Source of the DNA: Candidatus Hydrogenedentota bacterium | Lineage (GTDB): Bacteria; Hydrogenedentota; Hydrogenedentia; Hydrogenedentales; SLHB01 | Assembly (NCBI GenBank): GCA_007136375.1 | Contig: SLHB01000197.1 | Span: 1 to 7,653 of the forward strand | Direction of reading: 5' to 3' | Length of the DNA stretch: 7,653 nucleotides | Shown here: positions 1 through 6,794 of the stretch, in pieces | Layout of the letters: each line of letters begins with the position of its first letter | How positions within the stretch are numbered: position 1 is the first letter of the stretch | Notes under the pieces: generated by a model | Databases searched by the model: none | Told to the model about the DNA's origin: nothing | What the model saw: the letters and a program-made list of their open reading frames with translations, nothing else | Position numbers and translations under genes: made by a program

Positions 1-214
1 AAACGGATCATTCAAACTCGCTGGAGAAGCAAAGTATATTTCATTGTGGGTTAGAATTCGTTTGTGAAAGCAATTATTCCAATCGCGATATTTGTACAAT
101 GTCTCCGGTAAGCACACATCTTTATATGAACCCAGATCTACCATTCGCAACCCTGCCTCCTATGGTAGCGCCTATTACGGGGTCCATTCCCGTTGTCGAA
201 GAGATGCAGCGCCT
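1..214. other. AT-rich non-coding stretch downstream of smc
   Basis: No gene is supported here. The first 120 bases are about 38% GC by hand count, much lower than the rest of the window. Short open frames on the plus strand continue into the smc antisense and have no recognisable protein content. Two 8-base palindromes are visible (ATCGCGAT at 82-89, TTGTACAA at 92-99). There is an inverted repeat at 138-168, and a small ACGGG/CCCGT stem at 177-193 (7-base loop) that starts about 22 bases past the smc stop. Neither stem is followed by a T-run on the minus strand, so I do not call an intrinsic terminator. The stretch may be intergenic space before another gene beyond the left edge. Confidence 0.5.
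138..168. repeat. 7-bp inverted repeat downstream of smc
   Basis: CTACCAT (138-144) and ATGGTAG (162-168) are exact reverse complements separated by 17 bases. In an smc transcript this could form a hairpin about 45 bases beyond the stop codon. The loop is long and no T-tract follows, so an intrinsic terminator is not supported. It could act as a 3'-end stabilising hairpin or be chance. Confidence 0.3.
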
Positions 215-3200
215 TCATGCGGCGGATTCCGCCGAATCGGCCGTGGGCGCCTCGCCAAAGCGTACGGACACCAGTTGCGACACGCCCCGTTCCTGCATGG
301 TCACGCCATACAACGCCTCGGCTTGGGCCATGGTTTGCTTGTTGTGGGTGATGACGACAAACTGGCTTTGTTCGGAGAACTCGTGAAGCAAGGCTAGGAA
401 TCGGCCGATGTTCGCGTCGTCGAGAGGCGCGTCCACCTCGTCGAGGATGCAGAAGGGGCTAGGCTTGGCCTTGAAGATGCTGAAGAGCAGGGCGATGGCC
501 GTCATGGCCTTTTCGCCGCCGGACAGTACGGAGATGCTCTGCGGCTTTTTCCCGGGAGGCCGCGCCTCGATCTCGATGCCGCTTTCCAGGGGGTTGGCCT
601 CGTCCAGCAAATAGATGCGCGCCTGGCCGCCGTTGAAGAGTTGGCGGAAGTATTGGCGGAAATTGTCGGCCACCTTCTCGAAGGTGTCCATGAACATTTC
701 GCGGATCATCTTGTCACTGCGCGCCACGACCGTCATGAGGGCGTCCCGGGCCTGCTCCAGATCCGCCGCCTGGCTTTCCAAGAAGGCGTTGCGCTGCTCC
801 AAGGCGTCGTACTCTTCGATGGCCGTGAGGTTGACGTCGCCCATGCGCTGGAGTTTGTTGCGGATGTCCGCCACCATCTCGTCCCGGGTCTCGTCGTCGT
901 GCTCGTCCGTGCCGACGGCTTCGGCGGTGAGCGAACCGAGGGAGAGGCTGTACTCTTCCTGGATGCGCTCCTGGAAGTACGCGACCCGGTCCTCGTCTTT
1001 CCGGAGGGCCAGCTCCAGGGTGTGGACCTGACTCTGGGCTTCCTTGTTGACCGCGCGCAGGCTTCGGAGGCGCTTCTCCACGGCTTCGATTTCATCCAGG
1101 ACCTCCGCGCGCTGGTTCTCCGTCTCCGTAACCTTGGCCTGGGCCTCGCCCCGGCTGTCCGAAAGCGCGCGGGACCGCTCGATGTTCTCCTGGATTTCGC
1201 CGTCCAGCGTCCCTTGCCGCTCCGCCAATTCTTCAGCGGCTTGGCGGCGCTTTTCGCCCTCCTCCAGGGCGCGCTCCCGGTCCTGCCGGAGCCGCTGGGC
1301 CTCCCGCGCGGCTTCGTCCGCCCGCTGGGCCATTCCGGCCATCTCGACGCGGAGATCGCTCAACTCGCTGCTGGCCTGGGCTTGAGCCTCCCGCGCCCGC
1401 GCGGCCGCTTCCTGGGCCTCGGCGATTTGCGCCTGCAGGGTCTCCTCGTCGCTGTCCAAGCTCGTCACCCGCGCCAAGGCTTCCTCGCGCTTTTGCGCGA
1501 TCTCCTCGCGCCGGGCCAAGAGCTTGTCCCGCTCCTCCTTCAGGGACTCGCCGGATTGGCTGAGGTTGTTCAATTCCGTCGTGAACCGGGCGGCGGTCAT
1601 GGCCACCTCGTTGATGGCCTTGCGCAGTTCCGCTTCTTCCTCTTGCAGGGCCTTGACCTGGTTCACAAACTCTTGGATGGACGCGGCCACGCCTTGGCGC
1701 TCGTTGCTCAGCCGCTCCAACTCTTGCCCGGCCTTCGCGGTCCGCTCTTCTAGCTCGGCGATTTCCGCGCTCCGGCCCAGGAGTCCGCGGCTCTCGTGGC
1801 GCGTGCGCCCGCCGGTGACGGCGCCCGCCGAATTCACGACTTCGCCGTCCAATGTCACCAGACGGGGGAACCGGCGGATCTGCCGGGCGATGCGTACGGC
1901 GTCGTCCATGGTCTCGACGATGACCGTGCTGTGGAGGAGATACTCCGCGGCGCTCTGGATTTTCGGATCGTAGCTCACCACACCAATGGCCAGGCCAATC
2001 ACGCCGGACTGGCCCTTGAGCTGGCCGCTCTCGTCGCGAATGCCGCCGCGAATGATGTCCAAGGGCAAGAACGTGACGCGGCCCGCCTGATTCTTCTTCA
2101 GGAAGCCGACGGCCTCCTTGGCCGCGGTGGTGTCGTCGACCACCACATTATTGATGCTCCCGCCCAAGGCCGCCTCGATGGCGCGCTCGTAGCGTTTGTC
2201 GGTGCTGAGGAGATCGCCCACGGGGCCGATGATGCCGCGCAAGCCCGCCTTGCCCGCGGACTGAGCGCGCATGACGGCGCGGACGCCTCCGGCGAACCCT
2301 TCGTAGTTGTCCCGCAGCTCCCGGAGGGAGTTAAGCCGCGCTTCCTCGCTGCTCTTCTTCTCCCGCAGATTCTGCCAGGTCTCGTCGAGCTGGCGAAGGT
2401 CCTGGACAAGCTGGGCGTGACGGCCCTGTGCGTCTTCGCGCTCCTGCTCCTTCGCCGCGAGGGCGTCTTGAAGCCGCTGTTCCTCTTGCCGCGCCGTCTG
2501 GAGCTGATCGGAGACCTCGCCGCGCCGCGCGTCCTCCTGATGCTGCCGGTTGTAGATGGTTTCGAGCTGGTTGTCCACATGGTTCAGGTTGGCCAGGAGC
2601 GTTTCCGCCTCGGTTTGAATCTTGTTGCGGTCGTTCATGCTGGCGAGGGCCTTCGCGCGCATGGCCTCGTAGTGGGCCTCGGCCTCCTTGACCCGCTCCC
2701 CGGCGGCGGCGTAGGCGGCCTGCTTCTCCGCGACGTGCTCGCCGCCCTGGGCCGACTCCGCGCCAAGGGCCTCGGCCCGGGCCGAGGCTTCCTCCGCCTG
2801 CCGCAGCGCTTGATCCGCCCGCTCCAGGAACTGTTGGCGCTCCTCTTGAGCCTGCTCGATCTGCCCGCCGCCGAATTCCTTCTGCTGGCGCAACAGCGCG
2901 ATCTGTTTCTCGACCTTCTCCATTTCGGAGTCGATGCCGTGGACCTCTTCGCGCCGGGCCATAAGCGCGCGGTCCAGCTCCAGGCGGCGCAAGGCCAGCT
3001 CTTCCTGCCGCGCCTCCAGCCCGCCGATCTCCGTGGAAATCTTCTCGTACGTGTTCTGAGCAACGGCGTAATCGGCCCGGAGTTGGCGGATCTCTCCGGT
3101 AAGCGCCTCATACTTGAGCCACGCCGCGCGGATTTCGAGATCCCGGAGCTGTTCGCTCAATTCCCGGTAGCGGATGGCCGCGTTGACCTGCCGCTTCAAG

Positions 3201-3811
3201 CTCCGCATCTGGCGCTGGACCTCGGCGACGATGTCATGGAGCCGCAGGAGGTTCTGTTCCGCCGAATCCAGCTTGCGCATGGCTACGCGCTTGCGGTTCT
3301 TATACTTGATGACGCCCGCGGCTTCCTCAAAGAGATAACGCCGGTCCTCGGACTTGGAGCTGAGGACGAGGTCCACCTTGCCCTGCCCCACCATCGAGTA
3401 GGCCTGGGTGCCGATGCCCGTGTCCATGAACAGCTCTTGGATGTCCCGGAGCCGGCAAGGGGACTTGTTGATGAGGTATTCGCTATCGCCGGACCGGTAG
3501 ACGCGGCGGGTCACCTCCACTTCCGCGAAGTCCACGGGCAGCTTGGCGTCGGCGTTGTCGAAGAGGACGGACACCTCGGACATGCCCATGGGGCTGCGGG
3601 TGTCGCTGCCGCTGAAGATGACGTCGTGCATGTGGCCGCCGCGCAATTCCTTCGCGCTCTGCTCGCCGAGAACCCAGCGCAGGGCGTCGAGGATGTTGCT
3701 CTTGCCGCAGCCGTTTGGCCCGACGATGGCGGTGATGCCGGGATCGAGCTGGACCGTGGTTTTGTCCGCGAAGGACTTGAACCCGCTGAGTTCTAGCTTT
3801 TTGAAATACAT
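215..3811 (-). CDS. smc: Chromosome segregation protein SMC
   Basis: This is a full-length bacterial SMC ATPase of 1198 residues, close to the usual 1150-1200. As a homodimer with ScpA/ScpB, SMC condenses and segregates the chromosome on the nucleoid. The N-terminal head has Walker A GPNGCGKS at residues 31-38 and a Q-loop glutamine near 143. A coiled coil runs from about 170 to 500. The hinge lies at about 505-672, with AALGGSINNVVVDD near 547-560 and a TLDGEVVN...TGG ending near 653-668. A returning coiled coil runs to about 1030. The C-terminal head has the ABC signature LSGGEK at 1096-1101, Walker B ending in D1124-E1125, and the switch histidine H1156. All ATPase residues are intact. The ATG at 3811 gives the canonical N-terminus (MYFKKLELSGFKSFADK); no strong Shine-Dalgarno precedes it. 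It lies 88 bases after ymdB on the same strand and is probably transcribed with it. Confidence 0.98.
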   Translation of the reverse strand: MYFKKLELSGFKSFADKTTVQLDPGITAIVGPNGCGKSNILDALRWVLGEQSAKELRGGHMHDVIFSGSDTRSPMGMSEVSVLFDNADAKLPVDFAEVEVTRRVYRSGDSEYLINKSPCRLRDIQELFMDTGIGTQAYSMVGQGKVDLVLSSKSEDRRYLFEEAAGVIKYKNRKRVAMRKLDSAEQNLLRLHDIVAEVQRQMRSLKRQVNAAIRYRELSEQLRDLEIRAAWLKYEALTGEIRQLRADYAVAQNTYEKISTEIGGLEARQEELALRRLELDRALMARREEVHGIDSEMEKVEKQIALLRQQKEFGGGQIEQAQEERQQFLERADQALRQAEEASARAEALGAESAQGGEHVAEKQAAYAAAGERVKEAEAHYEAMRAKALASMNDRNKIQTEAETLLANLNHVDNQLETIYNRQHQEDARRGEVSDQLQTARQEEQRLQDALAAKEQEREDAQGRHAQLVQDLRQLDETWQNLREKKSSEEARLNSLRELRDNYEGFAGGVRAVMRAQSAGKAGLRGIIGPVGDLLSTDKRYERAIEAALGGSINNVVVDDTTAAKEAVGFLKKNQAGRVTFLPLDIIRGGIRDESGQLKGQSGVIGLAIGVVSYDPKIQSAAEYLLHSTVIVETMDDAVRIARQIRRFPRLVTLDGEVVNSAGAVTGGRTRHESRGLLGRSAEIAELEERTAKAGQELERLSNERQGVAASIQEFVNQVKALQEEEAELRKAINEVAMTAARFTTELNNLSQSGESLKEERDKLLARREEIAQKREEALARVTSLDSDEETLQAQIAEAQEAAARAREAQAQASSELSDLRVEMAGMAQRADEAAREAQRLRQDRERALEEGEKRRQAAEELAERQGTLDGEIQENIERSRALSDSRGEAQAKVTETENQRAEVLDEIEAVEKRLRSLRAVNKEAQSQVHTLELALRKDEDRVAYFQERIQEEYSLSLGSLTAEAVGTDEHDDETRDEMVADIRNKLQRMGDVNLTAIEEYDALEQRNAFLESQAADLEQARDALMTVVARSDKMIREMFMDTFEKVADNFRQYFRQLFNGGQARIYLLDEANPLESGIEIEARPPGKKPQSISVLSGGEKAMTAIALLFSIFKAKPSPFCILDEVDAPLDDANIGRFLALLHEFSEQSQFVVITHNKQTMAQAEALYGVTMQERGVSQLVSVRFGEAPTADSAESAA

Positions 3812-3850
3812 TGGTCTTGGCGGCCTCGGCCTTTGGGTCCGCGGATGACG

Positions 3851-3884
3851 CCGGCGCGCCGGGGAACGGGGGGAACGGCCCCCG
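3851..3884 (-). other. GC-rich hairpin cluster in the ymdB-smc gap
   Basis: The 88-base gap between the ymdB stop and smc start holds several exact symmetric elements. CCGGCGCGCCGG at 3851-3862 is a perfect 12-base palindrome. CGGGGG (3867-3872) and CCCCCG (3879-3884) form a 6-bp stem with a 6-base loop. A 9-base unit (GGGGAACGG on the plus strand) is repeated twice back to back at 3861-3878. On the transcribed minus strand the hairpins are not followed by a U-tract, so a standard intrinsic terminator is not supported. They could mark an mRNA processing or stabilising site, or partial attenuation between ymdB and smc. They may also reflect the high GC content. Confidence 0.4.
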
Positions 3885-3899
3885 CCGGACCAGCGCCGG

Positions 3900-4691
3900 T
3901 CACTCGATGCATTGCACGCGCTTTATGGACAGGGCCTTTCCCGTCTCCGGGTCAGCCGTGATGATGACGCCGCAGAGGGCGGGCCGTTCGGTGGCGACGC
4001 GGAATTCCTCGGGCATGCCCGTGATGAAGCGGCGCAACACCCGGCTCCGCTCCATGCCGATGACCGAATCGAGAGGGCCCGTCATTCCCACATCCGTGAT
4101 GTAGGCCGTTCCGCCGGGCAGCACCCGTTCGTCGGCGGTGGGCACGTGGGTGTGCGTGCCCACCACGGCGGTGCACTTGCCGTCGAGATGCCAGCCCATG
4201 GCCACCTTCTCCGCCGTCGCCTCTCCGTGAAAGTCCACGAGCACCAAGGGCGTAACCTCGCGGAGCCGCTCCACTTCCTCCCGGCCCTTTATGAAAGGGC
4301 ACTCGGCGGGATCCATGTACACGCGGCCGATGAGGTTGAGCACGGCCAAGGGCGGATCGGTGACGCCTTCCAAGATGACGCTGCCTTGGCCGGGCACGCC
4401 GGGCGCATAGTTCGCCGGGCGCGCCACACAGTCGTACTCGTCGATCTGCGGCGCCAACTCCTTCTTGCGCCACGTGTGGTTGCCCAGGGTGATGGCGTCC
4501 ACCCCGTCGCGAAACAGCTCGTCCAGCAACCGCGGCGTGATGCCCAAGCCGCCCGCCGCATTCTCTCCATTGGCCACCACCACGTCAAGCCCGTGGGCCT
4601 CGCGCAACCGGGGGATGTGCCGGGCCGCCATCTCGCGGCCCGGCTTCCCCATGATGTCGCCTATGAACAGGATGTTCACCGGGGCGTTCAA
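3900..4691 (-). CDS. ymdB: YmdB-family metallophosphoesterase (TIGR00282)
   Basis: The product is about 263 residues, matching the 264 of Bacillus subtilis YmdB, a two-metal cyclic-nucleotide phosphodiesterase linked to multicellular behaviour there. Every metal ligand and catalytic position of the family is visible: D12 (FIGDIMG), E43 and N44 (NGENAAGG), N71-H72 (GNHTW), H155 (VDFHGEAT), and H180/H182 (VVGTHTHVPT). The conserved TAYITDVGMTGPLDSVIGM block follows at about 195-213. The frame opens with TTG at 4691, one base past the rny stop (TAATTG). An in-frame GTG at 4679 would give the family-typical start MNILFIGD and 259 residues. Neither has a clear Shine-Dalgarno, so translational coupling to rny is likely; I give the outer start. 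rny-ymdB adjacency is conserved in many bacteria. The substrate here is inferred, not shown. Confidence 0.95.
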   Translation of the reverse strand: MNAPVNILFIGDIMGKPGREMAARHIPRLREAHGLDVVVANGENAAGGLGITPRLLDELFRDGVDAITLGNHTWRKKELAPQIDEYDCVARPANYAPGVPGQGSVILEGVTDPPLAVLNLIGRVYMDPAECPFIKGREEVERLREVTPLVLVDFHGEATAEKVAMGWHLDGKCTAVVGTHTHVPTADERVLPGGTAYITDVGMTGPLDSVIGMERSRVLRRFITGMPEEFRVATERPALCGVIITADPETGKALSIKRVQCIE

Positions 4692-6251
4692 TTATTTCGC
4701 CGTTTCGACGGCGCGGGTCTCGCGGATGACCGTCACCTTGATCTGTCCTGGGTAGGTCATCTCGTCCTCGACCTTTCGGGCCACGTCCCGGGCCAGTTGA
4801 TAGGCTTCCGCGTCGTTGATCCGCTCCGGTTCGACAACGACCCGGATCTCCCGGCCGGCTTGCAGGGCGTAGGCCTTCTCCACGCCGGGGAAGCCGTCCG
4901 CGATGTCCTCCAACTGTTCGAGCCGCTTGATGTAGGTCTCGACCGTTTCGCGCCGCGCCCCGGGCCGGGCCGCGGAGAGGGCGTCGGCCGCTTGGACCAA
5001 CACGGCGATGAGCGTTTCCTGGGGCATCTCGTTGTGGTGCGCGCCCACCGCGTTGGCGATGATCTGGGATTCACCGTATTTCTTCGCGAAATCGTGGCCG
5101 ATGATGGCGTGACTGCCCTCGATTTCCGGCGTCATGGACTTGCCCATGTCGTGGATGAGGGCGGCCCGCTTTGCCTGCTGCACGTTGGCGCCAAGCTCCG
5201 CCGCCATGATGCCCGCCAACCGGCAGACCTCCATGGAGTGCTTCAGCACGTTCTGGCCATAGGACGTCCGGTAGTTCAGGCGCCCCAGAAGCCTCACGAT
5301 CTCGGGATGAAACCCGTGGACGTCCACCTCGAGACAGGCCTGTTCGCCCATCTCCTTGATGGTGTGGTTGAGCTCTTCGGTGACCTTTCCGACCACCTCT
5401 TCAATGCGCGCGGGATGAATCCGGCCGTCGCCGAGCAGGCGTTCCAGGGAAATGCGGGCGATCTCCCGGCGCACTGGATCAAAGCCCGACAAGATCACCG
5501 CCTCCGGCGTGTCGTCGATGATGATGTTGATGCCCGTGGAGTTCTCCAAGGCGCGGATATTCCGGCCTTCCCGGCCGATGATGCGGCCTTTCATCTCGTC
5601 GTTGGGCAGTGTGACCACCGACACCGTGGTCTCGGCGACATGATCCGCCCCACAACGCTGGATCGCCTGACCGATGATCCATTTGGCCTTCTTGTCGGCC
5701 GTGTCCATGATTTCGTCTTCGATGCGCTTGAGGCGAATGGCGCAGTCCCGCTTCACCTCCGTCTCAAGCTGGTTGAACAACTCCTTGCGCGCGTCGTCCG
5801 CGCTCAAGCCCGAGATCTCCTCCAGCTTTTCCGTCTGCTGGGCGATGATCGTATCGAGCTGCTCCCGTTCTTTCGCCAGCGCGGCTTCCCGGTTGGCGAT
5901 GTCGGTTTCCTTGGCGCTCAGATCGTTCGCTTTTTTCTCTTGTGTTTCCGCTCGTTTGTCAAGAGACTCCTCTTTGGAAAGGATGCGTTTCTCGAGCGCC
6001 GCGATTTCCTTCCGTTCCTCCCGCGCCTCGTTCTCGACCTTGGCGCGCAGTTCGATCTCCTGTTCCTTGATTGCAGTGTTGGCTTCTTTGATGATCGAAG
6101 CGGCTTCCCGTTCGGCGTCTGAAATCTTCTGGGCGGCTTCCCGCCGCGCCCGTCCAAGCAAGCCGTTGCCCGCAATGCGCGCGCCAACGGCGGCGGTGAT
6201 CAAACCCAGAACGAGGCCCGCCGCGATCCATAAGATCACATAGGGATCCAT
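4692..6251 (-). CDS. rny: Ribonuclease Y
   Basis: At 519 residues this is the length of B. subtilis RNase Y (520), the membrane-anchored endoribonuclease that starts mRNA decay. Residues 4-24 form one hydrophobic N-terminal membrane anchor (PYVILWIAAGLVLGLITAA). A charged coiled coil follows, about 33-205. A KH RNA-binding domain lies at about 210-275, with its GREG loop at 226-229. The HD domain follows, with H338, the catalytic H367-D368 pair (AALIHDMGKS) and further histidines at 381, 386 and 405-406. The C-terminal block ends with TYPGQIKVTVIRE. All catalytic residues are present. The ATG at 6251 is the only start that keeps the anchor at the extreme N-terminus; no start codon lies in frame just upstream. 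A GGAGG lies 14 bases upstream, rather far. The stop abuts ymdB, and the promoter at 6526-6554 is the likely source of its transcript. Confidence 0.98.
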   Translation of the reverse strand: MDPYVILWIAAGLVLGLITAAVGARIAGNGLLGRARREAAQKISDAEREAASIIKEANTAIKEQEIELRAKVENEAREERKEIAALEKRILSKEESLDKRAETQEKKANDLSAKETDIANREAALAKEREQLDTIIAQQTEKLEEISGLSADDARKELFNQLETEVKRDCAIRLKRIEDEIMDTADKKAKWIIGQAIQRCGADHVAETTVSVVTLPNDEMKGRIIGREGRNIRALENSTGINIIIDDTPEAVILSGFDPVRREIARISLERLLGDGRIHPARIEEVVGKVTEELNHTIKEMGEQACLEVDVHGFHPEIVRLLGRLNYRTSYGQNVLKHSMEVCRLAGIMAAELGANVQQAKRAALIHDMGKSMTPEIEGSHAIIGHDFAKKYGESQIIANAVGAHHNEMPQETLIAVLVQAADALSAARPGARRETVETYIKRLEQLEDIADGFPGVEKAYALQAGREIRVVVEPERINDAEAYQLARDVARKVEDEMTYPGQIKVTVIRETRAVETAK

Positions 6252-6265
6252 CGGTCTGTAACTGT

Positions 6266-6270
6266 CCTCC
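6266..6270 (-). promoter_or_regulatory. Candidate Shine-Dalgarno of rny, unusually distant
   Basis: On the minus strand GGAGG stands 14 bases before the rny ATG. This is a good anti-16S match but well beyond the usual 5-9 base spacing. No better-placed purine run and no in-frame alternative start are visible. Local folding of the leader could bring it closer, or initiation may be weak. Confidence 0.5.
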
Positions 6271-6302
6271 GTGCCCTTTATCAGGGGGTGTTTTGAAACC
6301 CG

Positions 6303-6492
6303 GGCCGGGGTTGGCGTGTGAAAGGAGCCAGAGAAGGAGCAAGCCCAGCCCCGGAACCATTGGAACGGCTCCGCGAAAACCAGGCGCTGAAAGCAAATAG
6401 TGCGTGGGGGTGACGTAGGCTATACCGTGACCGCCACGAGGGCGAGGGCTTAACATCTGTCGGGAATCCTTGCCGTACCGCCAAAACCGGCC
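6303..6492 (-). ncRNA. ssrS: Candidate 6S RNA (or structured rny leader)
   Basis: Read on the minus strand, the 5' end GGCCGGTTTTGGCG (6492-6479) pairs with the 3' end CGCCAACCCCGGCC (6316-6303). This makes a 12-bp closing helix with one 2x2 internal loop, enclosing 190 nt. Inside is a large open region of about 25 bases per strand. Then AAGCCC (6451-6446) pairs with GGGCTT (6346-6341) and CCC (6442-6440) with GGG. A further hairpin at 6438-6403 (CGTGG, GGT, ACG against CGT, ACC, CCACG, with two C-C mismatches) lies within. A closed end, large central bubble and long apical part at about 180-190 nt is the 6S RNA plan, the RNA that mimics an open promoter and binds sigma-70 RNA polymerase. As I recall, ssrS lies just upstream of rny in several Proteobacteria. 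The strong promoter starts about 26 bases before the helix. I could not confirm conserved 6S primary-sequence motifs. The alternative is a regulatory 5' leader of rny. Confidence 0.5.
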
Positions 6493-6505
6493 GAGTGCTC
6501 ACTCG
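6492..6505 (-). repeat. 14-base perfect palindrome at the 5' end of the leader
   Basis: CGAGTGCTCACTCG is an exact inverted repeat. It begins about 13 bases after the predicted transcription start and directly precedes the long closing helix, sharing one base with it. In RNA it forms a 5-bp stem with a 4-base loop and would sit at the very 5' end of the transcript, where it could protect or direct processing. It could also be a protein-binding operator just downstream of the promoter. Confidence 0.45.
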
Positions 6506-6525
6506 AAGTTATCAACCCAAGCGAA

Positions 6526-6554
6526 AGTATAGAAAGAAACGGGCGCCAAGTCAA
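6526..6554 (-). promoter_or_regulatory. Strong sigma-70 promoter, leftward
   Basis: On the minus strand, -35 TTGACT (6554-6549) and -10 TATACT (6531-6526) are separated by exactly 17 bases; each hexamer differs from consensus at one position. A purine start is expected near G6518. This leaves about 267 nt before the rny start, the stretch holding the candidate 6S RNA. It is the clearest promoter in the window and probably serves the structured RNA and, by read-through, the rny-ymdB-smc genes. Confidence 0.8.
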
Positions 6555-6674
6555 TGAGAATTTAGTACTTTAGCGTAGCCAGTTGTCTATTACTACAGCT
6601 TACGCGCACACAACCGGATCAATATGGAAGGGATTCCGCCGCCGGGAACCGCTATCGCGCGGGAATTTGGGTCC

Positions 6675-6686
6675 AACCCCGGGGTT
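6675..6686. repeat. 12-base perfect palindrome AACCCCGGGGTT
   Basis: The exact inverted repeat lies about 110 bases before the DUF1080 start, between the divergent genes. Its symmetry fits a dimeric DNA-binding protein site, but the palindrome has no spacer and only one copy is seen. A related imperfect form, AACCCGGGCCGGGGTT, lies inside the rny leader at 6297-6312. Confidence 0.3.
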
Positions 6687-6728
6687 CTGCAATACTGCTG
6701 ACGCCCAAATCGCAGACACGCGGCTCCG

Positions 6729-6764
6729 GCCGGCCGCTCTCGCATCCGGCGGATCCGGGCCGGC
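6729..6764 (+). repeat. Two-level hairpin in the DUF1080 leader
   Basis: GCCGGCC (6729-6735) pairs with GGCCGGC (6758-6764). Within the loop ATCC (6744-6747) pairs with GGAT (6751-6754) around GGC. The structure ends about 15 bases before the Shine-Dalgarno of the rightward gene, so it could shape translation or mRNA stability. Strong GC content makes chance pairing possible. Confidence 0.4.
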
Positions 6765-6779
6765 GGCGCCGCACACGAG

Positions 6780-6784
6780 GGAGG
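6780..6784 (+). promoter_or_regulatory. Ribosome binding site of the DUF1080 gene
   Basis: GGAGG, within the longer purine run GAGGGAGGA, ends 10 bases before the ATG at 6795. It supports that ATG over later in-frame starts, and the chosen start also gives a complete signal peptide. Confidence 0.65.
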
Positions 6785-6794
6785 ACTGACGCTC

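Larger units (their letters stand above)
6555..6794. other. Divergent intergenic region upstream of the DUF1080 gene
   Basis: No gene is supported here. The first 45 bases are AT-rich. The rest is GC-rich and carries two symmetric elements, listed separately, that would lie in the 5' leader of the rightward gene. I see no convincing rightward promoter: TATTAC at 6588-6593 resembles a -10 but has no matching -35 at 16-18 bases. Confidence 0.5.

Noticed and set aside
95..100. TACAAT as a rightward -10 box
   Set aside because: No -35 element is found at 16-18 bases upstream (the only TTG-like hexamer, TTGTGA at 62-67, is 27 bases away), and no gene follows on the plus strand.
177..193. ACGGG/CCCGT stem just past the smc stop as an intrinsic terminator
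   Set aside because: The stem is only 5 bp with a 7-base loop and no U-tract follows on the minus strand, so a terminator is not supported.
1796..3796. Long plus-strand open frame (666 codons) opposite smc
   Set aside because: It is the antisense of an intact, fully motif-bearing smc. The product is a Leu/Ala/Val/Gly/Asp-rich mixture with no family features, typical of a GC-rich shadow frame.
3912..6122. Long plus-strand open frame (736 codons) opposite ymdB and rny
   Set aside because: It spans two real genes antisense. Its His/Asp/Arg-rich composition mirrors the codon third-position bias of rny and ymdB, and it has no ribosome binding site or recognisable domain.
5959..6502. Minus-strand open frames across the rny leader
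   Set aside because: They cover the structured RNA candidate and, in part, overlap rny out of frame. The products lack recognisable domains, and the pairing pattern explains this stretch better than a protein.
6565..6593. Rightward promoter with -10-like TATTAC at 6588-6593
   Set aside because: At a 17-base spacing the -35 position reads GTACTT, a poor match, and neighbouring spacings are no better. Not enough to call.
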